From NCBI GenBank assembly GCA_003194525.1, contig NBIV01000260.1, positions 1 to 64,000 of the forward strand: a DNA stretch of 64,000 nucleotides, given 5' to 3'. The notes beneath the pieces were generated by a model. The model was not told the DNA's origin, did no database searches, and was given only the letters and a program-made list of their open reading frames with translations. The position numbers were made by a program, and so were the translations under genes. Below, piece by piece: positions 10,220 to 20,790 of this stretch. How positions within the stretch are numbered: position 1 is the first letter of the stretch; every line of letters begins with the position of its first letter. Source of the DNA: Gracilariopsis chorda. Lineage: Eukaryota; Rhodophyta; Florideophyceae; Gracilariales; Gracilariaceae.

Positions 10220-12248
10220 ACTCCCTTATCGGGGATCCTTCCCTGACAGGGGTGTGCGGTAGTTGCGCTTCAACTTCCCGTGTAGCACGGTATATTTTCC
10301 GCGTTTGTGGCGATGCCTCCGGGGTTGGATCGGGCGATTGCATTTCCGCTGCTGCGGTATTGGAGGGAGGCTTCTCCTTTTCCCGTGACAAACGGTGTAT
10401 TTGCCGCTTTTGCGGGGCCTGCGCGTCTGGTTCCTGTTGCAAAGCACTGCCCGGGACCGGGGGATTAGTGTCGCGTGACATACTCCGTGCTCCATGGTCC
10501 GTGTTCCGTATGTTACGGTGTGTTTCCCGTTGCGACGGCGATATCGTTCCTCGAAAACGAGTGTTCTCCTCCCCCTCCTTAGACGGAGCGGCGGGATAAG
10601 GGATAACATTCCCCGCCTGGCGGGTATAGATGCGCGCCAGTGGGGCGGACGTGGTAGGGGCGGGCGCTGAGGGGCCCGAATTACCCGGCTGAGCCGGTGA
10701 GTCCGACAGAGTCGGTAGGTTTGAGAGTTCCCGGCTGGGGTGTGGTAGTACCGTAGGTCTGGTACTCCCGGATGGTTCCGGTGTTGCCGAGTCCATAGAA
10801 ACGGAGTTGCCTGGATCCAGGACTACCTCTGACGAGGGAGGAGGGGCAAGGACAACACGATCACGGGAAATCCGTTCGTGCGTGTCGCCCATCTCTACCA
10901 CGAGAGTGTCGGTGTTAACAGAGATGACCTTGAAGCGTCCGTCCGCCACAGGCGAGAGTTTGTGACGCTTCTCCCGTTCCGGGTTGTAGTACTCCTTCCT
11001 GATGAAGATGTAGTTATTCGCCCGAATCGGGGACGGTTTTCCTCGCAAGCGAGCGTCAAAATCCCGCTTGTAAGCGGCTTGGGCCCGTGCCATAGACTTC
11101 CGCGCCGCGGGGACCAGCTTGGAAAGCCATTGCTTCCATTGCTGCCGGTAGATACCCACAGATGGGAAATTGTCCAAGGTAGCTTGGGGTTCCAGCGCCA
11201 CAGGCGGGGGTGTTCTAGATAGAACGAACTCGAATGGTGAAACTCCGGTAGTCCGGTGTACCTGCGTATTGTACGCGTAGGTTACCGCATCAGCGTAGAG
11301 ATCCCAATTCATTGGGTGGTCAGCGACGTAGGAACGTAACGCCGCGAGTAACGTCCGGTTACACCGTTCAACTTGCCCATTACACTGGGGTGGTATGTAG
11401 TCGTGAACAAGTTCTTGACATCCAGGATGCGACAAACATCCTGGAAGAACTTGCTCACGAACTGCTTCCCGTTGTCGGAGAGCACCTCCACAGGGGGACC
11501 GTAGACAAAACTCCAGTGCGTCACCATAGCCTGGGCCACCGTGAGAGCGGTTATCCTCCGAAGAGGACAGTCCGTACCAGCTTAGAAAAGCGGTCGGTGA
11601 TGACAAGTAGAAACTTGTTTCCACGTTTTGTGGTGAGTAGTGGTCCGAGAAGATCAATTGCGATAAACTCGAGTGGCGCCCTTGCGGGGAATAGTTTCAT
11701 CTTTTTCGCATTTTTGCGGAGCTTGACGCGATTCTTCGTGCATTCGCTACAAAACCGCACGGTACGTAGCAATCCACCGCCATTGCGGGCCAATAGAAAT
11801 CCCTTCGCAGGGTTAGGTAGAGTTTCCTCCCACCTGGGTGACCTCCAATGGGGGCGTAGTGTGATAGATGTAACACCCGCGACTGCAGGGAATGAGGTAC
11901 CACAATCTGTGGGCGGGCTTCGACCTTCCTTACGAGGTAGCTTTTGTCGTTTACCCCGAAAGGGAGATCTGCACCACCGTTGATACGGGTACGAACCCTC
12001 GTAAAGAATGGGTCGCCGAATTGTTCTCGGATCATTTCTTCCGGTGATACCGGTACAAAGTTTCCCGGTAACGGGTTCTCAGATTCATCTCGCGATGCGA
12101 GTAGTTCGTCAAAATCAGCATCCTCGTCCCAGTTTTCTGGCCTAGTCTCGACGGCCCATTCCGGATCATCCGGGTCTATAGCCATGAAACATGGGACTTC
12201 ATCATCCTCCGTTGGGAGTGCTTCCCCACTTGTGGGTAACCGCGACAA
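9978..12248 (-). pseudogene. Element B integrase (broken)
   Basis: Three overlapping open pieces cover the integrase. 11697-12248 holds the zinc-binding HHCC region (HYAPIGGHPGGRKLYL). 11551-11793 holds the rest of that domain plus the first catalytic Asp (AIDLLGPL). 9978-11657 holds the remainder of the core with NGQVERCNR (catalytic Glu) and the GPY-like KLSPVADGRFKVISV. The second Asp, in LSDNGKQF, is in yet another short frame (about 11450-11490). At least three frameshifts lie between 11450 and 11790. All three acidic residues are still encoded. Confidence 0.82.
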
Positions 12249-13863
12249 AGCTTCGGCCTAGGTGTTCTGCGCACCCTTTTTATAAATGCCTTGAAAGTCA
12301 TATTCCCTGAGGCGAAGTCTCCAGCGCATGAGGCGTCCCGACGGGTCGGAGATATTCATCAACCACCTCAATGAGGAATGATCCGTGTACACGGTGAAGT
12401 GAATTCCCATAAGGTAGGGGCGCAGATTGGTCATCGCCCATACGACGGCGAGGCACTCGGTCTCCGATACGGAGTAGTTTCGCTCATGAACATTGAGCGA
12501 GCGCGACCAATAACCAATTGGGTGTTGTTCCCCCTCGGGGGTGGTTTGGAAAAGAGCACACCCCGACTTGGTAGTCGCTCGAGTCCGTATCTACGGAGTA
12601 TGGCAACCCAAGTTTTGGAAGATGTAGGATTGGTGCTGATGTGACAGCCTCCTTTAAGGAGTTAAAAGCTTCCGATTGCTCTGGCGTTAATGTTCCCAGT
12701 TTTGGGGGGTTCCCCTTTCGCATCAATGCTATTAGGGGCGCCGCGGTATCCGAACAGTTTGGGGGAAACCGTCGATAGACGTTGACCAGCCCCAAAAAGG
12801 AGCGCAGTTCCGTCTGAGTACGGGGCTCTTTCGCCTCAAAGAAGGATTTGACTCGAGCTTTCTCGATCGCTAACTGTCCAGGACGGATAATGTGACCCAG
12901 ATACTTCACAGTATCTGTGAAAAAACTGGCATTTCCTCAACTTGAGGGTAATTCCCGCATCGCGGAGTACGGTCAGCACGTCTTGGACGTGAGTGAGATG
13001 GTCGTCCAACGAGTTGGAGAAGATGATAATATCATCAAGGTAGACCAAACAACTCCGCCACTTAAAGCGGTTGAGTAGAATACCTACTGCACGCTGAAAG
13101 GTGGCGGGGGCGTTGGTTAACCCAAATGGCATCCACTTGAAGCGGTACGTTCCTGCATGGCAGGTGAATGCGGTTTTGTCGCGATCCTCCTGTCTGACAG
13201 GTACTTGCCAATATCCCCAATTGGCATCAAGGGCCGTGAACACGGTGGCGTCTCCCAGGGAGTCAATAAACTCGTCCATACGAGGGATAGGGTACGTGTC
13301 CCTAACAGTCACGGCATTGAGCCGGCGGTAGTCGACACAGAACCTCCAGGTTCCGTCGGCCTTTAAAGCCAGTACAACTGGGGATGCCCAGGGTGATTGA
13401 GCGGGCTCAATCAAACCTGCGCGGAGCATCTTGTCCACTTGGGACTGCTCCTCTTCCCGAGCTTTCGGACCTGCCCTGTAAGGGGTTGTGCAACCGGTCG
13501 CGCACCGGGGATTAAATCGATCTGGTGTTCCGTTGCATTAATCTAGCCAAGCGAGCCATCCCACATTGTGGTGAATTCCCGTAACATGGTACGGAGTTTG
13601 TCGCGGTGCGACTCTGGCACGTGCCTGAAGTCCAGCGCTTCAAGTGCTTTTTCCGGATCAATCTGGTCGTTGCTCGATGGAGCATTGTCCTGTGGAACAG
13701 GTGTGGTTCGCAATTCCGAGTTACTCGGTATGTTCGACGCTGAAGTAGCGGTTTCCTCCCCCTCCTTAGACTTGACGTCTTCGAACGGCGGGGCGAACTC
13801 CTCAGAAGAGGTGGTAACTCCGAGTACATCGGCGGCTGTCATCTTTGTTGGCAGCATTCCCAT
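12249..13863 (-). pseudogene. Element B reverse transcriptase and RNase H (broken)
   Basis: 13543-13863 encodes the lead-in (HVPESHRDKLRTMLREF). 12836-13438 encodes the RT palm with FGLTNAPATFQ and the catalytic YLDDIIIF (near 13040). 12484-12909 encodes the RT thumb (YLGHIIRPGQL) and the start of RNase H (SVDTDSSDYQVG). The RNase H remainder with TDHSSLRWL lies in another frame near 12290-12480. There are frameshifts near 13500, 12900 and 12500, and a stop near 12260. Catalytic residues are retained, so damage looks recent or partly technical. Confidence 0.83.
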
Positions 13864-13886
13864 AGGATGGGGGGTTACACTCCCAG

Positions 13887-14756
13887 TTACTTGGTGTTTG
13901 ACCAGATACTGGGGTGTTTGCCAAGGTTGGCAACCAATATCCGGAAAGGGACACCCGGGGAAATGGAGACAATTCCATTAGCCAGCGCCAGCTGGGATTT
14001 CTCGTACAACGAGGCGAGGGGTTGTATAAACCGAAGACCGTGTTGACGGGAATTTACCTGCACCCAGACTTGGGACTCAGCCGGTATAGAAACCGAGGCA
14101 GTGACGCGGAGCTTGGTGGACTCGCGGGACGCGGGCGGTGGTTCCTGCGCAGCAGGGAGCGGAACTTGTTTCCGAGAGGACCGCTTTAGCGGGCGGCGAA
14201 CAATCGGAACCGACGATCCGTCGTCAAGTTCTACACGCCTGAGGCGGGGCCTGATTGCGTCGACAAATCTGTCGCAGTAATCACATCCCAGTATGACTGG
14301 TGCTGCCAATGAACGGCAAACGATGAAGTCCAACTTCACCACAGAGGTACCAAGTCTCACGACGAGGTCCACTGTGCCCACCGTTTGTAACGGATTGTTG
14401 TTCGCATCCGAAATTTCGGGGACCGCGTCAGAGCGGATACGCGACCGCACAAGCGGGGGTAACAATGATTCCAAAACAAAGTTGGGGCCTGCACCTGTAT
14501 CCAGGACGGTGAGAAACCTCACCATAAACTGGGGGTCAAGGCCAAGGTCAGCATAGACCTTATAATTGCGCTTGGCCAAGACCAAGACTCTACCGGGAAT
14601 CCGGGGATTTTTACTCCGTATCCACGGGCGACGCAACACACTGAGGTGCGCACAGTCCGCGTCAGCGGTGTCTTTCCTCGAGAGGACTTTCACCGGGGAG
14701 CGAGGCAAGGACGCCTCGGGCGCCAACAGCCTCGTTCTTGAGGACGCCTCTCCCAA
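13887..14756 (-). CDS. Element B protease domain
   Basis: This is a 289-aa frame starting at an ATG 18 bp beyond the gag stop, in a different frame from gag. It carries the retropepsin LDTG motif (VLDTGAGPNFV, about residues 88-98) and the ILG motif (VILGCDYCDRF, about 163-173). It is homologous to the start of the window in element A. The downstream end is a frameshift or stop before the RT. Whether protease-pol is normally made by frameshifting from gag or by re-initiation cannot be decided from one damaged copy. Confidence 0.8.
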   Translation of the reverse strand: MGEASSRTRLLAPEASLPRSPVKVLSRKDTADADCAHLSVLRRPWIRSKNPRIPGRVLVLAKRNYKVYADLGLDPQFMVRFLTVLDTGAGPNFVLESLLPPLVRSRIRSDAVPEISDANNNPLQTVGTVDLVVRLGTSVVKLDFIVCRSLAAPVILGCDYCDRFVDAIRPRLRRVELDDGSSVPIVRRPLKRSSRKQVPLPAAQEPPPASRESTKLRVTASVSIPAESQVWVQVNSRQHGLRFIQPLASLYEKSQLALANGIVSISPGVPFRILVANLGKHPSIWSNTK

Positions 14757-14773
14757 AGGGGAGACTCCCTCAG

Positions 14774-16948
14774 TTAGTTTTCCGCCTTCGGCGGTGGGTT
14801 GGTTTCCTCGACAACGAGTGCTTCATCCCGTTGACGGGGGTTTCTATCCGCATAAGCGGGGGTTGCAACGGATGGTTGCGTGATCTCCCGAATCGGGGTG
14901 TATGAAGCTTGCCGCGCACGCGGGGTCTGTGGTAGGGCGTGGGAAAAGTCCGTTTTAGCACGGAGGTAGGAAGCCGTCGGGACGGAACGTTTCTCCTCTG
15001 GAGTGAGGGCCTCATAATTTGCCACCACCTTGGCCATATTCTTCAGTGAACAAATACACTGAGGAGAGGTATGGCCATGGGCATAGCACAGGTAGCAAAT
15101 GAGAGCCAGCACCGCGACAGGCGGATTATTATTCCGAGTATCGGAGAAGCGAACCGCAGGGCGGGTTTCAGTCCATCCAGGCCGTTGATAACGGGATTGA
15201 CCGTTTGAAAACGGGAGTCGTTGGGGTTGAACCCGACTGTTACCACTGTACAAAACGGGGTCTTCCGTTCCCGTATCACGGGTCATCTCCGTCGTTGACG
15301 GCAAATCACTGGTGGGTATCGACACACCATCCCCCTGAACTAAATGCACGGTATCAAATCCCTGTCCAGGGTTCCCATCCGCGGTGAGCGGGAGTGAGGG
15401 AGCATCGCCTTCCAGCAACAACGCCTGGGCGGATTTAGACCGATTGTTCGGAGTTCTTGCACGAAGTGCATCCCCTTCCGCTCGGGCGTGTTGGACCAGC
15501 TCGAGATAGGTGATCCTCCGCTTGTCCTCCCGATAACGGGTAACTAAACTCCGGATTGCCGGGTCAAGACCATCGATGAACATGGTACTGCGCTCCCCAG
15601 CGGGTTATACGTTACCACATCTGTGGAAAGCCTTGTTAAGGCGCACCGAGTAATCGGTCTCGGTCTCTCCAGCACGCTGGCGTGTATCTCGAAAAGCGAG
15701 GATAGCCTGCTGAATAGCGGTGTGGGTTGCGTAGGAGCGCAGAAGATACTGCACAGCCTCCGGCCAGCAAGTAACTCCTCCCTCGGAGGCGCGAGAAGAT
15801 CCTCTGACAGAGGTGTATTGGTCCTCCGCCACTCCCCGTAAGAAATACGGTAAAGCCAAATAGGCTTGTCCCTCATTCATACCGAGGATATCGGCCTCCG
15901 CTACAAAGCGGGATAGGAAATCCAGTACTAGGACTGAGTCCTCTCCAGTAAAATACTGGTTGCGGAGCGAGAGCTGCATTCGCTTAATGCATTCTCGCAC
16001 CTTTCCCGTACCACGGGGCGTACGTCCAAGTGACGAGTCTTCGAGCCGGTAGTACCGGTATGATATAAGCTTCCGGTAATCCGGGTTTGTCAGTTTCAAT
16101 TCCCGGAGACCGGGGTGTCTTCTCCCCTTCTGGCGGGTTCGGACCACACCTTCAGTGGCCGATGACCGCCTCGAGCGGGAGGAGTAGCCTCGCTTCTCGT
16201 CCTCCGAGTCGGAGTCCGAGGAGCTCAAGCTAACCGAATGGTTTCGGGATGAGTCCGACGATGTCGAAGTATCGGAGTCCGAATATTTTCGGTGGTGTTT
16301 CCGTCGATGACGGCGTTTCTTCTTCCCACCAAGCTGGTCGTTGTGCGATGCCTCGTTTACCGGATCATCCGGGGATGGTTTGTCCATGAGGACGAACTGC
16401 TCCAGCGTCTCCAGGCGGGCACCAATCCGATCAAATCGGGCTTCAACTCCTTCGATGAAGGTGGCGGGTTGTCCCAAACTCTCCAACACGGAGTTGACGT
16501 CAGACCGTAAAATACGGAGTTCCTCGGCGACCTCCTTTACAGGGGTTGCCGAGACCACCTCTTGGAGGGATTTTAGTTCCCCTACAAGGGTGTCATGGGC
16601 GGTCCACAGAGCGCGGACCTGGGATTCCAGGGAAGTCCCCTGGGGGTTGTTATCGCCCGTTCCACGGGGGCTTGAAGCCGCGACAGCGGGAGCAGGCCGG
16701 GGTGCCTGGGGCACTGCGGCAACGGCCGGAGTCGATGCTGCATTCCCCTGCGGGGGTGATAATGAGGGCAAAAGAAGGTTCCGGGGTTCCCGGTCGGGGG
16801 TATCATTCCGCGATGAAGCGGCGCCAGTACGGCTGGAACTTGTCCGTATAGGGATACGGGGTACGAACCGAACTTCGGAAGTGTCCGCGTTGTCGCGGGA
16901 GCGACTACGCGTAACCACTGGCTCCGCATCGGAGGGATTTCTCGACAT
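14774..16948 (-). pseudogene. Element B gag with one in-frame stop
   Basis: One frame runs from the ATG at 16948 to the stop at 14774 and is interrupted only by a TAA at 15605-15607. The N-terminal part is low complexity; a Ser/Asp/Arg-rich stretch lies at about residues 200-270. A capsid-like helical region follows (LDFLSRFVAEADILGMNEGQ..., then, past the stop, FIDGLDPAIRSLVTRYRED). A nucleocapsid zinc knuckle CX2CX4HX4C (CYLCYAHGHTSPQC) lies near nt 15065-15106. The knuckle and the Gly-Leu-Asp-Pro capsid motif make the Gag assignment firm. The TAA could be a true nonsense change or one codon misread. Confidence 0.85.
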
Positions 16949-17032
16949 GAGAAAATACCGTTACGACGGGAAATGATCACGGAACTTCCGGTAAATAAAA
17001 ACAAACCTCGTAAGAGGGAAAACAAAAACCGA

Positions 17033-17050
17033 TTCTAAATCAGGAGACCA
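17033..17050 (-). other. Probable primer-binding site of element B
   Basis: Three bases inside the 5' LTR the element strand reads TGGTCTCCTGATTTAGAA. A TGG start just inside the LTR is the hallmark of a site complementary to a tRNA 3' CCA end. It is not the common initiator-Met type (TGGTATCAGAGC). I cannot name the tRNA. Confidence 0.5.
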
Positions 17051-17053
17051 CTT

Positions 17054-17878
17054 TGTGGTGCAATGCCCCAAAGGGGAAAAACACCGAAAGACGTTCGGGA
17101 TCTTCCTCTCACGAGGTGAACCCAGTTGGGTAGAGCCCTCCCAGAGGTTTGACGGCGAAGCCGGTTTGTAAGACCAGGGACACCTGTTGCGACTCGCACA
17201 GGGAGGTGAAGGCGAAGAATCGGTACCCGCGTGAGCGGGGTGTGATCCTCAGTAGAGGTATGTTTCCACGTAAGTGGGGGTATGTGAGCGGATGCGCACA
17301 CGAGGGCCGCGGATAGCGGGAGGTGCTACCCTAAAAAGGGGGAAAAGGAAGGGCGAAGAGGAGGAAGAGAGGACGATGTGAGTCGCGAGAGCGATGAACA
17401 GATACGGCGATGCCGGTAACAATATCCCTATACAGGGCGAAACACCAATATGATTGGAACAATTGTACTCCCAAGGATGGGCTTCTTTAGATGTGCAAGG
17501 GGGTTAGATGTCCCGTGGTTTACGGCGTTTCCCTCCAAGGAGGAGTAGAGTACGCGCGCAAGCGGCAACAACTAGAGCCAATTCCCCAGGTTGGGGTCCC
17601 TTCTTGGGGAAGTTTTACTGGTGCGACGGCAGTGCGCCGTCGCACTAAGTACTAGCTTCCCAGAAATGGGTTTGAAAATAATAAATAATATTAACTAAAA
17701 CACTCCACATTTCGTGGCAACATCCACTACTGTGGCCAACCGCCAATTGACCCAAAACAGTGTCCCACGTGTCCATATCCACCATAGTGGGGCGTAGTTC
17801 ATATACACACTACACAACCGATAATATCGGGAAAGCGTTCAAGTACCAAGAATCCCTCCCTGAGGGCGTTGCACTACA
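17054..17878 (-). repeat. Element B 5' LTR (complete)
   Basis: The 825-bp LTR is bounded by TGTGGTGCAA and TTGCACTACA on the + strand. It serves as reference for the solo LTRs at 18066-18904 and 23216-24041 and the C LTR at 29447-30277. It contains the GCGACGGC/GCCGTCGC stem and about twenty other short hairpins. The element-strand base order (TG...CA) and the matching 3' copy fix its ends. Confidence 0.9.
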
Positions 17879-18065
17879 AGGTCATCGACACTGTCACCCT
17901 CGAAGTCGCCTTGACCAAGAAGGATGAGAAGCCAAGACTTTACACGTTCTCACGAGCGTGGTGCGTGCCCTCAACGGTCCTGCACCTCAACTCTGGTCGC
18001 CGCGCGCTCAAGAATATACGCTTTCTTGTCTCGGACGACGTATTGGCCTGTGAGGACTTGCTGAT
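17879..18065 (+). pseudogene. Element D protease, fragment before the solo LTR
   Basis: The frame reads VIDTVTLEV...FLVSDDVLACEDLLI and stops at the solo LTR. If the LTR and one copy of the 5-bp repeat are ignored, GAG GAC TTG CTG AT joins to C GGC CGT and continues as EDLLIGRPVLL. This is the ILG-type end of a retropepsin and leads in frame into the RT. The catalytic DTG part must lie beyond element B, outside the window. Confidence 0.75.
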
Positions 18066-18909
18066 TGAAGTGCGACGCCCTCAGGGAGCGATTCCAGGTA
18101 CTTGATTGTTTTCCCGATATTATCGGTTGTGTAGTGTGTATATGAACTACGCCCCACTTTGGTGGATATGGACACGTGGGACACGGTTTTGGGCCAATTG
18201 GCGGTTGGCCACAGTAGTGGATGTTGCCACGAAATGTGGAGTATTTCTAATAATTTTAGTTAATTGTATTTATTATTACACCCAATTCTGGGAAGTTAGT
18301 ACTTAGTGCGACGGCGCACTGCGGTCGCACCAGTAAAGCTTCCCCAACAAGGGACCCCAACCTGGGGAATTGGCTCTAGTTGTTGCCGCTTCCGCGCGTT
18401 CTCAACTCCTCCTTGGAGGGAAACGCCGTGAACCACGGGACATGTAACCCCCTTGCACATCTAAAGAGGCCCATCCTTGGGAGTATAATTGTTCCAGTAA
18501 CATTGGTGTTTCGCCCTGTATAGGGAGTCCTGTCCACCGGCATTGCCGTATTTGTTCGTCGCTCTCGCGACTCACCCTCGCCACTCTTCTTCCTTTCCCT
18601 TCACTCTTCATCCTTTCCCCCTTTCAGGGTAGTACATCCCGCTACCCGCGGCCCTCCTGTGTGCACCCGCTCACACATCCCCACTTACGTGGAAACATAC
18701 CTCTACTGAGGATCACACCCCGCCACGCGGATACCGATTCTTCGCCTTCACCTCCCTGCGCAAGTCGCGGCAGGTGTCCCTGGTCTTACAAACCGGCTTG
18801 GCCGTGACACCTCTGGGAGGATTCTACCCAACTAGGTTCACCTCGTGAGAGGAAGATCCCGAACGTCTTTCGGTGTTTTTCCCCTTTTGGGGCATTGCAC
18901 CACACTGAT
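18061..18909 (+). repeat. Solo LTR 1 (B/C family) with target duplication CTGAT
   Basis: An 839-bp LTR (18066-18904, TGAAGTGCGACGCC...TTGCACCACA) is flanked by CTGAT at 18061-18065 and 18905-18909. A perfect 5-bp duplication with no internal element means a full element inserted here and was removed by recombination between its LTRs. The stem at 18325-18350 region is imperfect here (GCGACGGC/GCGGTCGC). Confidence 0.92.
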
Positions 18910-19984
18910 CGGCCGTCCGGTCTTGCTCCACCTCCGTGTGGACACACGCACCCTGCTCGAGGACCGCGTGGCGACACTGGACGGGACTGACTGCAGCCCC
19001 GAATCTCTCCCAGCGATCAAGGGTGGACGCGTCAGCCGCATTATGGTCACACCACTCAACAGAGTCAGTAACGACCAAAAGGACAGCCCACCCGCGGTCA
19101 ACCCAGACCGCCCGAAGGTCAACTACTTCCGCGCACGTGCGGAGGAATATCCGTTACCGGACCCATCCCTGCTGGATCCCATCGACTCGGACCAGCATGA
19201 GGACATCAAGGCCGCCGTGGGCGACTTACAACAATCCGCCTTCGAAAATGGCCTTGCGGAGGACAAGCGTCCGCGCCTCGCCAAACGTTTGGCAGGCCAT
19301 GTGGACATCTTCCGCATTTCATTCTCATCGGGACCGCCCGCACGCCCCCCGCCGCTCAAGATTGAGCTCACCCCCGACTCCAAGCCCTTTAAGGTCCGTC
19401 TTCGGAAGTACTACAAGGAGCAACGAGACTTCCTAGCCACGTTCGTCAAGGATCTCGTCCGTCACGGCCTTTTGTATCCGAACCCGACATCCAAGTGGGC
19501 TTGCGCACCCCTTCTCGTGCCCAAACCGGACGCACAGTTCAGGTTCACGTCCGATATTCGGCCGGTGAATTTATACACCATCAAGCACCACTACCCGATG
19601 CCGAACCTCGAACACGAGCTGACCAAAGTGGGCCGGTCAAAGTACTTTGCAAACTTCGACTTCTCACAGAGCTACTGGCAGCTGGAAACGGCCAAAGAGT
19701 CTCAAGAGAGTCAGTCGTTCATAACGCCGGATAGGATCTTCACTTCGACGCGTGTCTTACACGGAACAACGAACGCCGTCACCCACCTGCAGTCATCACT
19801 AGCCCGCATCATCCCCGACGACTTGGAGCCATACAGTCTGTTTTGGCTCGATGACATACTCCTGCATGCGCCGACAGTCGACGAACTTCTCAAGTCTATC
19901 GAGTCGTTCTTCGCCCTCTGCATGGAGTACAACCTCAAACTGCACCCTGGCAAGTGCACGCTCTTCTCCACGGAAATCCGTTAG
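18905..19984 (+). pseudogene. Element D protease end and reverse transcriptase
   Basis: The frame continues from the solo LTR through the ILG region, a linker, and a complete RT fingers-palm: KPDAQFRFTSDIRPVN (about 19515-19560), LETAKESQESQSF, and the catalytic FWLDDIL near 19838-19860. It ends at a TAG (19981-19983) followed in frame by CGRLVSSESIRYDPRR, where relatives have W/L-G-H. Reading the TAG as TGG restores the thumb, so this is a single nonsense change. No frameshift is seen over more than 1 kb. Confidence 0.85.
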
Positions 19985-20790
19985 TGCGGTCGCCTTGTGT
20001 CCTCTGAGAGCATTCGCTACGATCCGCGACGACTGGAAGGCTTGCTTACGATGGAGCCGCCGACCTCCGGGGCGCAACTTCAACAGTTCTTCTGTGCCCT
20101 GCAGTGGGTCAAGCAGGGCATTCCGAACTTCACCGACCTCGTGGCCCCGCTGCACGAGTTCATGGAACGTGTCTACGATCATATGGACAAGCGCACCAAG
20201 TGCGCCGTCAGCCGAGTCAGTCTCTTCAGTCTGGGCTGGGGTCAGACCGAACTAGACGCCTTCAAAGCCTTTAAGCACGCCCTTGCCCATCAGGTCACAC
20301 TCGCACATCGCGATGTCAACCAACGCTTGTGCGTGTACACCGATGCGTCCGACACGGCCTGGTCCGGGATTGTTACACAAGTCCCACTCATCGATGTCCA
20401 CAAGGCCCACGCAGAGCAGCGCCACTCGCCGCTCGCGTTCCTCTCCGGTCGCTTCAACGCGACTCAACTTGGCTGGTCAGTCTTGGAGAAAGAAGCCTAC
20501 GCTGTGTTGACCACTTTGGACCGTATGCGCTGGATCGTTGCCACTCCCGAAGGCTTCGACCTTTACACGGACCATAACAACCTCATCTGCCTCTTCGACC
20601 CTCTGTCATTCGTGCCTGACTTATCCGCCACCTCCATGCGCAAATTCCTACTATGGGCCGTCCGTATCAGCATGTACCGCTACACATGCTTTCACATCAA
20701 AGGCGACGAAAAATGTCTGGGCCGACCTTTTGTCCCACTGGACGACTCAGCCAAACACTGTACGCCAACTCTTGCACGTGCCTGAGCTCC
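19985..20790 (+). pseudogene. Element D RT thumb and RNase H
   Basis: The RT thumb/connection (LQQFFCALQWVKQGIPNFTDLVAPL) is followed by RNase H with CVYTDASDTAWSG (first Asp), SVLEKEAYAVLTTLDRMRW (Glu) and LYTDHNNLICLF (second Asp). The frame shifts near 20700, where FHIKGDEKC in this frame is replaced by KATKNVWADLLSHW in the next. This is one base lost or gained relative to the expected HIKGDENVWADLLSHW-type motif. Confidence 0.83.

Larger units (their letters stand above)
8241..17878 (-). mobile_element. Element B: Ty3/gypsy chromovirus, nearly complete
   Basis: This element runs right to left: 5' LTR (17054-17878), primer-binding site, gag, protease, RT, RNase H, integrase, chromodomain, and 3' LTR (8241-8796, missing its outer 269 bp because of element A). 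The 556 bp shared by the two LTRs differ at six positions by eye, about 1%, so insertion was recent. Despite this, gag has an in-frame stop and pol has several frameshifts. The flanks are element A on the left and the protease gene of element D on the right, so B sits within D. B lacks the antisense ORF found in A and C. Confidence 0.9.

Noticed and set aside
15615..16114. CRISPR-like array in the hairpin-rich region
   Set aside because: The hairpins differ in sequence and there is no repeated unit with spacers; the host is a eukaryote.
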